The notes under the pieces: generated by a model | Told to the model about the DNA's origin: nothing | What the model saw: the letters and a program-made list of their open reading frames with translations, nothing else | Database searches by the model: none | In this document: piece by piece, positions 10,621 to 18,372 of the stretch | How positions within the stretch are numbered: the first letter of the stretch is position 1 | Layout: each line of letters begins with the position of its first letter | Position numbers and translations under genes: made by a program | IMG/VR virus record: IMGVR_UViG_3300042350_002771 | Span: 1 to 21,518 of that record | Length of the DNA: 21,518 bases | Origin: a virus | Direction: 5' to 3' (one strand)

Positions 10621-11967
10621 ATGTCATACCTTGACAAAGTAATCGAGCGCCGTGATGCAGTTAAGGCAGAAATGGATGCAGTTCTTGAAGCAGTTGCTGA
10701 AGAGAACCGCACCGACCTTACTGCAGAGGAGACCGAGAAGGTTGACGCTCTCGTAGAAGAGTCACGTTCACTCGATACAAAGATCGAAAAGTTAAAGACA
10801 CAGGCAGACGCAGACAATAAGGCTGCAGAAGCACGTGCATCAGTTGCACCAGCTGCAACACCAGCATCTACAAGCATCAAGGTCGTGTCAGAAGCACGCA
10901 CCTATTCACAAGGTTCTGAGAACTCATTCGTACGCGATGCATTCAATGCACAAGTACGCAACGACTTCGCAGCATCTGAGCGCCTTGCTCGCCACATGAA
11001 AGAGGAAGCCATTGAGCGCCGCGATGTCGGCACTTCAGCTTTCGCTGGCTTAGTGGTCCCTCAATATCTCATCGAACTAGCCGCACCATTAGCTCGAAGC
11101 GGCAGACCGACTGCAGATTTCGCAACCAACAAGATGACCTTGCCAACAGCTGGTATGAAGTTGGAAATATCCCGTATGACCACAGGGTCTTCAACTGCGA
11201 TTCAGGCAACTGAAAATGCAGCTGTCAGCGAGACTGACGTTGATGACACACTGTTAACTGTTGACGTGCGTACAATCGCTGGACAACAGGACCTCAGCCG
11301 CCAAGCGATCGAGCGCGGAACTGGCATCGACACTTTCGTCGTAGCAGATCTAGTTCGTTCATGGCACACAACTCTTGATGACCAGATTCTAAATGGAGCT
11401 GGCACTTCAGGAACAATGAAGGGCATTCGCAACTCAGGCGGTAACGCAGTTACTTTCACATCAACTGCACCAACTGTTGCGCTCCTTTACCCAAAGCTTG
11501 CTGATGCGTTGCAGAAAGTACAAAGCAACGTTTTCACAACACCAACACACTGGATTATGCACCCACGTCGTCTAGCATTTTTGCTAGCAGGCGTTGACAG
11601 TTCAAATCGTCCATTGGTAGTTCCTTCAGCAAACGGCGTAATGAATGCCGTTGCAACTGGAGCTGGTGCTGCACAGTACGCAAACACAGGCTATCAATTG
11701 CTTGGACTTCCAATCATCACAGATGCAAGTGTAGGCACAACCTACGGCACAGGCACAAACCAAGACGAAATCTACTTGGTTGACAGCCGTGAAATGCACC
11801 TATGGGAGCAACCAGGTACACCGTTCGCACTACGCTTTGATGCAACTGCCCCAGGCAACTTGACTATCAAGACCGTAGTTTACGGATACGCAGCGTTCAC
11901 CGCAGAGCGTTATCCACTAGCCGCTTCCATCATCTCAGGAACAGGCTTAACAGCACCGACCTTCTAG
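10621..11967 (+). CDS. Major capsid protein (HK97 fold), 448 aa
   Basis: This builds the icosahedral head. The N-terminal part (about 1-70) is a charged coiled coil (ERRDAVKAEMDAVLEA...LDTKIEKLKTQAD), the delta domain that acts as internal scaffold and is removed by the protease. An Ala/Pro/Thr linker follows. The mature domain likely begins near 130 (RRDVGTSAFAGLVVPQYL) and carries family marks TAGQQDLSRQ-like (IAGQQDLSRQAIERG), DDQILNGAGTSGTMKGI and the HPRRLAFLL to LLGLPIITD region. The codons are biased towards GCA, ACA and GTA compared with neighbours, as expected for a highly expressed gene. It is followed by a strong hairpin. Confidence 0.95.
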   Translation: MSYLDKVIERRDAVKAEMDAVLEAVAEENRTDLTAEETEKVDALVEESRSLDTKIEKLKTQADADNKAAEARASVAPAATPASTSIKVVSEARTYSQGSENSFVRDAFNAQVRNDFAASERLARHMKEEAIERRDVGTSAFAGLVVPQYLIELAAPLARSGRPTADFATNKMTLPTAGMKLEISRMTTGSSTAIQATENAAVSETDVDDTLLTVDVRTIAGQQDLSRQAIERGTGIDTFVVADLVRSWHTTLDDQILNGAGTSGTMKGIRNSGGNAVTFTSTAPTVALLYPKLADALQKVQSNVFTTPTHWIMHPRRLAFLLAGVDSSNRPLVVPSANGVMNAVATGAGAAQYANTGYQLLGLPIITDASVGTTYGTGTNQDEIYLVDSREMHLWEQPGTPFALRFDATAPGNLTIKTVVYGYAAFTAERYPLAASIISGTGLTAPTF

Positions 11968-11993
11968 TCTGAAGGCACGGCACTAAAGTACAA

Positions 11994-12035
11994 GTGCAAG
12001 GCAAGTGGGACTCCCCCGACTCACTTGCCTTGCAC
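11994..12035 (+). terminator. Strong hairpin after the capsid gene (terminator or attenuator without U-tract)
   Basis: Two perfect 14-base arms (11994-12007 and 12022-12035, GTGCAAGGCAAGTG and its complement) enclose a 14-base loop; a G-T and a G-C pair could extend the stem inward. There is no T-run downstream, only CTCTTAGGGGG. It is likely to reduce read-through or protect the 3' end of capsid mRNA, so capsid is made in excess of the downstream tail genes. Confidence 0.75.
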
Positions 12036-12051
12036 CTCTTAGGGGGAGAGT

Positions 12052-12747
12052 ATGAAAGCAAGCCATAAAGTATCTATCGGGGTCTGTGACCCTGGCATGG
12101 TGAACGGCGATTTCGCCTTTCGCATGATTCAACTTGCACAATCGCGGTCTTCTAGACTCGGTCCGTTTGTGCGCACCAAAGGCTCGGGTTTGCTTAGCAA
12201 GTTGCGCAACCGAGTAGTTAAGTCTTTTCTCGACGACACCAACTCCGATTGGCTTTTGCTGATCGACGCTGACGAACAACTGTCGTTGCAAGCATTCGAC
12301 CAGCTTATCAACACTGCACACGACAAAGAGCGACCAGTAATAGCGGGCCTGTACTTTGGGGCTTGGGACGCCAACACAAACCTTTACCCTGTGCCCGTGC
12401 CATTAATATTTAAAGACACACCCAAGGGCTTTACACCCCTCAACGATTACCAGCGCAACTCGATCTTTGAGGTTGACGCTTGCGGAACTGGGTGCATGCT
12501 TATTCATCGCAGCGTGCTTGAAAAAATGCGCGAAGCTGCAGACCCAAATCAAGGCACCGACTGGTGCTGGTTTTGGGACGGGCCTATCAATGGCGAGTGG
12601 ATAAGTGAAGATCTGCTTTTTTGCCGCAGGATTAGACAACTGGGCTTTCCGATCTACGCAAACACCGCGGCTATCTTGCCGCACCAAAAGACTTACTGGC
12701 TTGACGAGAGGCACCACATTGACAGGCAGCTCAACAAAGACAGCTAG
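12052..12747 (+). CDS. GT-A fold glycosyltransferase (GT2-like), 231 aa
   Basis: The protein shows a nucleotide-sugar binding fold: VSIGVCDPGMVNGDF near the N-terminus, DWLLLIDADEQLS at 66-78 with the metal-binding DAD (72-74), an ACGTGCMLIHRSVLEKM acceptor/donor loop at 143-159, SEDLLFCRRIRQLGFPIY with Glu186/Asp187 at the catalytic-base position, and His211 (ILPHQ) as a probable metal ligand. The start is preceded by AGGGGGAGAG. It lies between the capsid gene hairpin and the connector gene, a place suited to modifying head or tail proteins. A host glycan target cannot be excluded. It is unrelated in fold to the GT-B enzyme at 7015-8091. Confidence 0.85.
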   Translation: MKASHKVSIGVCDPGMVNGDFAFRMIQLAQSRSSRLGPFVRTKGSGLLSKLRNRVVKSFLDDTNSDWLLLIDADEQLSLQAFDQLINTAHDKERPVIAGLYFGAWDANTNLYPVPVPLIFKDTPKGFTPLNDYQRNSIFEVDACGTGCMLIHRSVLEKMREAADPNQGTDWCWFWDGPINGEWISEDLLFCRRIRQLGFPIYANTAAILPHQKTYWLDERHHIDRQLNKDS

Positions 12748-12762
12748 AGAAAAGGACACAAC

Positions 12763-13371
12763 GTGGCTCTAACCAACTGCTATTGCACCCTGTCTGATCT
12801 GAAGACCTCACTCGCAATCGAGGACATTCAAGACGACACTGGGCTTGAAGCTGCGATTTTGACTGCTAGCCGCATGATTGATGACTACACAGGCAGATTC
12901 TTTTACCGAGATGGCACCACAGCAGCGCCTGTGACTCGCTACTACACACCCGACAGCTGGTACATTACCAACTTAGACGATTTTGTCTCTCTTAATCAAA
13001 TCGCGCTAGACGACGATTTTGACCAAACCTACACTACCATTCTTGCGACTAGCGATTACTTAATCGACCCAGTCAACAACGCACGGCGCGGTTGGCCATA
13101 CACTCGCATTACCGCTATCGACCGCTACATTTTTCCTTATGCTTATCCGCAATCGGTTCGAGTCCAAGCCGTTTGGGGCTGGCCCTCAATTCCAGCCGAA
13201 ATCGCTATGGCGACCAAGATTCAAGCTTCACGCCTTTTCATTCGCCGTCAATCTCCGTTCGGTATTGCAGGCACTCCTGAGCTCGGCACAGTTCGTCTGA
13301 CGTCTCGGCTTGACCCAGATGTTGAAGCCTTAATCCGCCCGTTTAAAAAGATGAACGGTCTAGTGGCGTGA
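12763..13371 (+). CDS. Head-tail connector (gp6-like adaptor), 202 aa
   Basis: The N-terminus (CTLSDLKTSLAIEDIQDDTGLEAAILTASRMIDDYTGRFFY) is the helical opening typical of HK97 gp6-type adaptor proteins, which form a ring under the portal. The middle holds beta strands (YYTPDSWYITNLDDFVSLNQIALDDD) and 'RVQAVWGWPSIPAEIAMATKIQASRLFIRR' is the common second helical part. The start is GTG 12763 with AAAGGA upstream. The gene ends in a GTGA overlap with the next one. Confidence 0.85.
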   Translation: MALTNCYCTLSDLKTSLAIEDIQDDTGLEAAILTASRMIDDYTGRFFYRDGTTAAPVTRYYTPDSWYITNLDDFVSLNQIALDDDFDQTYTTILATSDYLIDPVNNARRGWPYTRITAIDRYIFPYAYPQSVRVQAVWGWPSIPAEIAMATKIQASRLFIRRQSPFGIAGTPELGTVRLTSRLDPDVEALIRPFKKMNGLVA

Positions 13372-13775
13372 TTCCAAGTGAGATCAGAGAAGGCCTCAAA
13401 AAGAATCTCAGCGACATTGATGGGCTTCGGTGCTACGACCAAGTCCCTGATGTCATCGTTCCACCATGCGCAATCGTTGGGCAACTCGATTTCACTTTCG
13501 ATCTGAACAACGCCCGCGGCCTCGACCAGTCGAATCTTGATGTGTTTGTTATCGTTCAGCGCTTTTCGGAGCGTACTGGACAGGACAAGTTAGACAAGTA
13601 TCTAGCTGGTTCGGGCGACTACTCAATCAAGGCGGCCATCGAGTCAGACCGAACTTTGGGCGGTGCTTGCAACACTTTGCGAGTCACTTCAGCAGAGTCT
13701 GGTACTTTCCAAATGGGCGATATTGACTACCTGTCTTATCGTTATCGAATCACTGTATGGGGTCAAGGAGACTAA
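13368..13775 (+). CDS. Tail terminator-like head-tail joining protein, 135 aa
   Basis: The protein opens with an amphipathic helix (SEIREGLKKNLSDIDGLRCYDQVPDVIVPPCAIVGQ), then beta strands (FTFDLNNARGL, LDVFVIVQRFSER), a helix (GQDKLDKYLAGSGDYSIKAAIE) and closing strands (YRYRITVWGQGD). This order fits phage tail terminator (gpU/gp10-like) proteins that cap the tail tube at the head. It starts at GTG 13368 inside the connector stop. A head-closure role is the main alternative, because the window has fewer connector genes than usual. Confidence 0.65.
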   Translation: MIPSEIREGLKKNLSDIDGLRCYDQVPDVIVPPCAIVGQLDFTFDLNNARGLDQSNLDVFVIVQRFSERTGQDKLDKYLAGSGDYSIKAAIESDRTLGGACNTLRVTSAESGTFQMGDIDYLSYRYRITVWGQGD

Positions 13776-13777
13776 CC

Positions 13778-13951
13778 ATGAATTACACCATCGCCTCGGA
13801 CACTCTCGAGGTCGGCACCAAGAAAAAAGGCGACCAAATCGCTACTAAAGAATTGCTCGAAGCTGGATGCGACATCGCTGCGCTTGTTAGCGGTGGACAT
13901 CTTTCTAGCAATAGCCCAACTAAGCCACAAGCAGAAGGAGCCGCAGAATAA
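13778..13951 (+). CDS. Small protein of unknown function, 57 aa
   Basis: ATG 13778 follows AAGGAG at 13765-13770; an in-frame ATG at 13757 lies inside the previous gene and lacks support. The protein (NYTIASDTLEVGTKKKGDQIATKELLEAGCDIAALVSGGHL...) looks like a compact domain with an Ala/Pro/Glu-rich tail. Small genes of this style often sit between connector and major tail genes in actinophages. It ends in a TAATG overlap with the first tail protein gene. Confidence 0.65.
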   Translation: MNYTIASDTLEVGTKKKGDQIATKELLEAGCDIAALVSGGHLSSNSPTKPQAEGAAE

Positions 13952-14358
13952 TGGCCCGATTAGTCCTAACAAATGCATATATCACAATCAACTCAGTGAA
14001 CCTGAGTGATCACATCGCAAGCGTCACATTAACAACAAATGACGACGTTGTTGAGACGACTGCTTTTGGTTCAACCGCACGCACTCGCATTGGCGGCCTT
14101 GGAGACAACTCAGTAGCACTTGAGTTCCACCAAGACTACGCGACTAGCAACGTTGAAGCAACAATCTACCCACTGCTTGGTGCAACCACTGCAGTAGTAG
14201 TCAAGCCAAACGGCACAACAACAGCAGCAGACAACCCATCTTACAGCTTCACTGCCTTGGTTTCCGAATGGACTCCTTTGAATGGTGCTGTCGGCGAGTT
14301 AGCCACTGCTAGCGTTACCTGGCCAATCAGCGGCGAGGTTACAAAGGCGGTCTCATAG
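13951..14358 (+). CDS. Major tail protein, copy 1, 135 aa
   Basis: This is a predicted tail tube subunit. The opening MARLVLTNAYITINSVNLSDHI, the DDVVETTAFGSTARTRIGGLGDNSVALEFHQDYA core and the EATIYPLLG segment form the short beta-barrel tail-tube pattern. Residues 98-128 (YSFTALVSEWTPLNGAVGEL...) are identical to copy 2. The location before the tail assembly chaperone and tape measure supports the role. It ends with TAGTG overlapping the start of copy 2, so the two are translated together. Confidence 0.8.
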   Translation: MARLVLTNAYITINSVNLSDHIASVTLTTNDDVVETTAFGSTARTRIGGLGDNSVALEFHQDYATSNVEATIYPLLGATTAVVVKPNGTTTAADNPSYSFTALVSEWTPLNGAVGELATASVTWPISGEVTKAVS

Positions 14359-14747
14359 TGGCACGCATAGTCCTCACAAACGTTGCCGTCACTTTCGGCA
14401 CCACAGACATTTCAAGCTACGTCACTTCGGTGACGCTTGGCTCAAACTACGACGTAGTCGAGACAACAGCCTTCGGCAATACCGCACGCACCCGCGTTGC
14501 AGGCCTTGCGGACAACAGCGTAAACTTCGAGTTCAATCAGGACTACGCAGCGAGCGCTCTAGAGGCGACTATTTACCCAACACTTGGCACAGGAGTCTCG
14601 ATTACTGTGCGTCCAGTTGCGGGCTCCTCTCCAGCTTACAGTTTTACTGCTTTGGTCTCCGAATGGACTCCGCTCAATGGAGCCGTCGGCGAGCTTGCAA
14701 CCGCTTCGGTCACCTGGCCGATCAGCGGCGTTATTACAAAGTCATAA
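14358..14747 (+). CDS. Major tail protein, copy 2, 129 aa
   Basis: GTG 14358 overlaps the stop of copy 1. The proteins align over their whole length (MAR[LI]VLTN, DVVETTAFG[SN]TARTR, EATIYP.LG) and share a 31-residue identical stretch (codons 14637-14729). The DNA there differs at many third positions, so the copies are old and held by selection. Either both build the tube or one forms a specialised segment; the sequence cannot tell. A 21-residue offset in the loop region (copy 1 has an extra KPNGTTTAADN) is the main difference. Confidence 0.8.
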   Translation: MARIVLTNVAVTFGTTDISSYVTSVTLGSNYDVVETTAFGNTARTRVAGLADNSVNFEFNQDYAASALEATIYPTLGTGVSITVRPVAGSSPAYSFTALVSEWTPLNGAVGELATASVTWPISGVITKS

Positions 14748-14765
14748 CCTAACAAGGGGGAACAA

Positions 14766-15044
14766 ATGGACGGCTTATCAATCAAGGTTAAAACCACAGA
14801 CGGCCTCGAGGCATCATACAGATTGACTCCTCGAGTCATCGTGGCATTCGAACAACAGTACGGCAAAGGAATGCCGAAGTTGCTGGGCGAGGAACAAAAG
14901 ATCGAGCACGTTTACTGGTTGGCCTGGAAGTCGATGCAAACCAACGGAGTTATTGTAAAGCCATGGGGCCCCGAGTTCTTGGACACCGTGGTGTCGGCAG
15001 AACTGGACTCTGACGCGTCTTTCGAATCCACCGAGATAGCTTAA
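14766..15044 (+). CDS. Tail assembly chaperone, short form, 92 aa
   Basis: This is the unshifted product of the chaperone gene (lambda gpG equivalent), which helps tail tube proteins load on the tape measure. AAGGGGGAA precedes ATG 14766. The protein contains SYRLTPRVIVAFEQQYGKGMPKLLGEEQKIEHVYWLAWKSM, a pattern common to these chaperones in actinobacterial siphoviruses. It ends ASFESTEIA at TAA 15042-15044. Part of the ribosomes should shift to make the long form. Confidence 0.8.
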   Translation: MDGLSIKVKTTDGLEASYRLTPRVIVAFEQQYGKGMPKLLGEEQKIEHVYWLAWKSMQTNGVIVKPWGPEFLDTVVSAELDSDASFESTEIA

Positions 15045-15169
15045 CGTACACAGTCGCCGCTATCTCGGTGGAGACTGGCATCTCTCCGATCGATTTGCTT
15101 GATGCCCCCGAGGGGGTACTTGAAGCAATAACAGTTTACCTGAAAGAGCGGGCGAAAAAACATGGCTGA
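14766..15169 (+). CDS. Tail assembly chaperone, -1 frameshift long form, about 134 aa
   Basis: The -1 frame is open from 15014 to TGA 15167-15169 and encodes a coherent protein: TYTVAAISVETGISPIDLLDAPEGVLEAITVYLKERAKKHG, typical of the second half of gpGT-type chaperones. It has no convincing start of its own. The shift must occur between 15014 and 15041, because the -1 frame has a stop at 15011-15013 and the 0 frame stops at 15042. The best slip point is TTC 15021-15023 sliding to TTT, which gives ...DASF-RIHRDSLTYTV. A 14-bp hairpin begins four bases later. The exact slip site is inferred; no perfect heptamer is present. Confidence 0.75.
15027..15072 (+). promoter_or_regulatory. Frameshift-stimulating RNA hairpin
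   Basis: Arms 15027-15040 (TCCACCGAGATAGC) and 15059-15072 are perfectly complementary over 14 bp, with an 18-base loop (15041-15058). The 0-frame stop codon of the chaperone gene lies in the loop. The hairpin starts just after the probable slip site TCT-TTC. Such a structure is the classic stimulator of -1 frameshifting. The spacing is shorter than the usual 5-9 bases, so the lowest pairs would melt as the ribosome arrives. Confidence 0.75.
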
Positions 15170-15719
15170 AGCTGAAAGTGATATTATCCTCATAGGAATT
15201 GAGGAGACTCTTGCTTCGTTAAAGGCATTCGACAAAACCGCAGTCAAGAACTTCAATGCAGTCATCAACTCGGTGCTCTCTGATGCAGAACGGGCAGCGC
15301 GTGGTTTCGTGAAATCCGAGCCGCCTATGAGAGGCTGGAAAACGACTGAGCCGCTTAGGCCTAAAAAATCCACCCGTGGTGGTGCTGGCTGGCCGCCTTA
15401 CAACCAAGGCGTGATTCAGCAAGGCATTCGCAAAACGAAAGCACAAGGCAAAGTCCGAAAAGACTACACGACTAGCGCTGGTGCGCTTATCAATGAGTCT
15501 GCAGCTGGTGCAATCATCGAAGTTGCAGGCCGCAAATCGGGTGGCACAGGTAGTGGCATTCAGTTTATTCGTAATCTAACCGACGAGATCAAAAACCCGT
15601 CGCGTTTGATTTGGCGTGCTGTTGATGAACGCAAGAGATCTGCACAGATGAAGACCTTGGCAGCACTAGACGACGCGAAAGCCATCTTACAAAAGAACTT
15701 AGACAGAGAGCGAGAATAG
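15162..15719 (+). CDS. Probable tail component, 185 aa
   Basis: ATG 15162 overlaps the end of the frameshifted chaperone by eight bases. The protein has an N-terminal helix (IEETLASLKAFDKTAVKNFNAVINSVLSDAERAARGFV), then PPMRGWKTTE...RGGAGWPPYNQGVIQQGIRKT and a beta region (AGALINESAAGAIIEVAGRK) with a basic helical tail. The layout resembles HK97 gp10-like tail completion proteins, but this place between chaperone and tape measure is unusual for them, so the assignment is tentative. An alternative is a tail-tube or minor tail protein specific to this phage group. Confidence 0.6.
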   Translation: MAEAESDIILIGIEETLASLKAFDKTAVKNFNAVINSVLSDAERAARGFVKSEPPMRGWKTTEPLRPKKSTRGGAGWPPYNQGVIQQGIRKTKAQGKVRKDYTTSAGALINESAAGAIIEVAGRKSGGTGSGIQFIRNLTDEIKNPSRLIWRAVDERKRSAQMKTLAALDDAKAILQKNLDRERE

Positions 15720-15722
15720 AAC

Positions 15723-17273
15723 ATGGCAGTTGGGGCAGTAATCGCTCGCATTCTCACCCAGTATTCAGACAAAGGCACAAAAGCCGCTGTCAAAGACATT
15801 TCAAGAATGGAAAAGCAGTTCGGCAAGTTCGCAAATAAAGCAGCAAAGTCTTTCGGCTTAGCAGCTCTTGCGGCTGGTGCTTTTGCAGTTAAGTTGGGCA
15901 AGGACTCAGTTCAAGCGGCAATCCGCGCAGAGGCCGAGCAAAACAGACTCAACCAGATCTTGCTTACCACAAACGGCGCAACAGCCGAGCAAGTAAAGAT
16001 TTTAAATGCACAAGCCGAAGCACTCGAAAAAGTCGGTGTGGTCTCTGCTGGCAACGTCTCTGTTGTGCAGTCCCAACTTGCGACTTTCGATTTGCAGGCC
16101 TCGTCTATCCAGGCGTTGACACCTGCAATCCTCGATTATGTAACAGCTGAAAAGGGCGCGACTGCGTCTGCTGACCAGTTCAAGACCATGACAAACGGCT
16201 TGGCGCAAGCTCTCAACGGTCAATTCGGCGCTTTAACTAGGGCTGGCTTCGTTTTAGACGAGCAAACCAAGAAGTTGATTTCAAACGGCACAGAAGCTGA
16301 GCGCTCTGCAGCCATCGTCAAAGTGCTCAACTCGACTTACAAGGGTTTCAATGAAGAGTTACGCAAGACTCCTGAGGGCGCGATTATCGCACTGAAAAAC
16401 TCCTTCGAGAGTATTAGAACAACAATCGGCAAGGCGCTTTTGCCTGCCTTGGTTCAGTTCGTAGATTATTTACAAAAAGACATACTCCCACTACTTCAGA
16501 AGTGGGTTGAACTCAATGGTCAGAAGTTGGCCGCAGCCTTCCAGCTAGCAATTAGTTATGGCATAGCATTTGGCAAGTTGATGTTTGAGATCTTCTCATT
16601 CGTAGCCCGCAACACTAAAGTGTTCGTCACCCTTGGCGCAGTCATCGCAGCCGCTTTCTTTGGCGCAAAAACCGCAGCAGCCGTGGCAGGTCTTATCAAA
16701 GGCGTGCAGGCGATTATTAAAGTAATGAAAGCTCTGCGCACTGTTTCACTTGCATCGGCCGCAGCCACCGCGCTTGCGACTGGCGGTATTTCAGCCGCCG
16801 CAGGAGCAGCCGCTTTTGGAGTGGCCCTCGTCGGTATCGGCATCGCTGCCAACAAGTTTAATAAGGACTCTGACAAGGCCGCAGACGCTATGGGCAAGTT
16901 TAAGTTCGACATGAAGGGCGTTAAAGAAGAGACCATCAAGTACAACGCGGCCCTTGACAAGTCAGCAAGCAAACAAGACGAACTCAACAAAAAGAACAAA
17001 GCGCTGAAAGGCATGGACGACCCAATCACTAGGGAAGCCGTCCGTTTGAACTTGCTAAAGCAGAAGAGGCTTGGCATCTCTAGCCCGACCATCTCACTGC
17101 TAGCTTCTGCTGGTCACGGCAATATTGCAAAAAACACCACCATGAACGGGGGTAACATCACGGTGAACGTAGCTGGCTCTGTGGTCTCACAAGGAGACCT
17201 CGTCAATGGAATCAAGAACGGCCTCGCCACTTTAATGCGCCGTCGTGCTGGTAGTCAGTTTGCGGTGCTCTGA
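15723..17273 (+). CDS. Tape measure protein, 516 aa
   Basis: The protein is long, helical and Ala/Lys-rich, and lies right after the chaperone genes. The opening VIARILTQYSDKGTKAAVKDISRMEKQFGKFANKAAKSFGLAALAAGAF is a common tape-measure start. Hydrophobic segments lie at about 300-335 and 340-380 (VTLGAVIAAAFFGAKTAAAVAGLI; ISAAAGAAAFGVALVGIGIAA), which could insert in the host membrane during DNA entry. At the usual 1.5 angstrom per residue, the tail would be near 77 nm, a short siphovirus tail. It ends with a TGATG overlap with the next gene. Confidence 0.88.
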   Translation: MAVGAVIARILTQYSDKGTKAAVKDISRMEKQFGKFANKAAKSFGLAALAAGAFAVKLGKDSVQAAIRAEAEQNRLNQILLTTNGATAEQVKILNAQAEALEKVGVVSAGNVSVVQSQLATFDLQASSIQALTPAILDYVTAEKGATASADQFKTMTNGLAQALNGQFGALTRAGFVLDEQTKKLISNGTEAERSAAIVKVLNSTYKGFNEELRKTPEGAIIALKNSFESIRTTIGKALLPALVQFVDYLQKDILPLLQKWVELNGQKLAAAFQLAISYGIAFGKLMFEIFSFVARNTKVFVTLGAVIAAAFFGAKTAAAVAGLIKGVQAIIKVMKALRTVSLASAAATALATGGISAAAGAAAFGVALVGIGIAANKFNKDSDKAADAMGKFKFDMKGVKEETIKYNAALDKSASKQDELNKKNKALKGMDDPITREAVRLNLLKQKRLGISSPTISLLASAGHGNIAKNTTMNGGNITVNVAGSVVSQGDLVNGIKNGLATLMRRRAGSQFAVL

Positions 17274-18364
17274 TGCCAGCGAATGCACCAACACTCACAG
17301 TTGCATTCGGCATTGGTGGCTCATTCACTAACGTCAGCGCAGATCTGCTTCTCGAAGTAAACATTCGCCGCGGGCGCCAGTACCAAAACGACTTTCTAGA
17401 ATCTGGCACTGCGGACGTTGTGCTTAACAACCAATCGGGAGCCTTCGACCCAAGCAACACCTCAAGCCCGTGGTACAACGTGTTGGTGGCTGGCATGCAG
17501 GTTCGCATCACAGGCAACGCAACCGTCATTTACACTGGTTTTCTAGAGGACAATGCAGTAAACCAAGGCATCTACCCGACCGTCTCTTTGACCTTCGTTG
17601 ATGGCTTGGCACAGATCGCCAAAGCGATAGCGCCTGCCCTTGCAACCAGCTCTTTCCAAGAGGCTGCGAATGTTCGTGCTGCTCGCGCTCTTGACCTCGC
17701 TGACTGGTCTGCGACTGCCCGCAGTCTAACAGGCACCACTGTCATGCAAAAGACAAAACAAAACATGAGCTGCCTCGAGATGCTCGAGCAGTGTGCAAAC
17801 TGCGTCGGGGGTCGTTTTTACGTCAGCCGCACAGGAGTAGCCACACTCGTCGATATCGCAGACAAGTTCACTCGCCCAACCAGGCTCCTTTTTTCAGACC
17901 AAGGCGACGCCAACAGTGTGGGCTATGACGGCATCATCACCAACCCTGGCACAGACTATGTTTATAACGAGGCCATCGTTTTCAGGGGTCCAAAAAAGAC
18001 TCAAAAGACAGCCCGCTACACTTCAAGTGTTTCGACTTACGGTCTAAAGTCCAAAAAGCTCGACGCTCCGATCTTTAGTGAGACCAGCGCTGCCAACCTT
18101 GCGCTCTACGCTGCCCGCAAAGACTCAGATGCTGTGGTTTTGGCTGAGCAGATCGACTTCACGGCTATCGGTATCGGCGCACTTGCTACCGACATGCTAG
18201 AGACTGAACTGAACGACTTGGTCCAAGTCAAGCGCGAGACTTATGATGGTCGCTTTATCACTATCAACTGCGTGGTTGAGGGGCTTGCCCACTCCATCAC
18301 CGCCGACAACTGGCGCGTCAGCTATTTCACCTCAGTAGTTGACCCTTACACGATTACACTCTAG
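17273..18364 (+). CDS. Minor tail protein (Gp37-like distal tail/hub), 363 aa
   Basis: The N-terminal region LEVNIRRGRQYQNDFLESGTADVVLNNQSGAFDPSNTSSPWY is the signature of a minor tail family frequent in actinobacterial siphoviruses (RGR..E.D.F..G.A...L.N..G.FDP.N..SP). Later parts carry beta strands and 'QNMSCLEMLEQCANCVGGRFYVSRTGVATLVD', like hub proteins that open with a collar domain. It should sit at the tail tip between the tape measure and fibres. There is no separate distal tail gene, so this protein may combine both jobs. The start is coupled to the tape measure stop. Confidence 0.8.
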   Translation: MPANAPTLTVAFGIGGSFTNVSADLLLEVNIRRGRQYQNDFLESGTADVVLNNQSGAFDPSNTSSPWYNVLVAGMQVRITGNATVIYTGFLEDNAVNQGIYPTVSLTFVDGLAQIAKAIAPALATSSFQEAANVRAARALDLADWSATARSLTGTTVMQKTKQNMSCLEMLEQCANCVGGRFYVSRTGVATLVDIADKFTRPTRLLFSDQGDANSVGYDGIITNPGTDYVYNEAIVFRGPKKTQKTARYTSSVSTYGLKSKKLDAPIFSETSAANLALYAARKDSDAVVLAEQIDFTAIGIGALATDMLETELNDLVQVKRETYDGRFITINCVVEGLAHSITADNWRVSYFTSVVDPYTITL

Positions 18365-18372
18365 GGGGAGCG

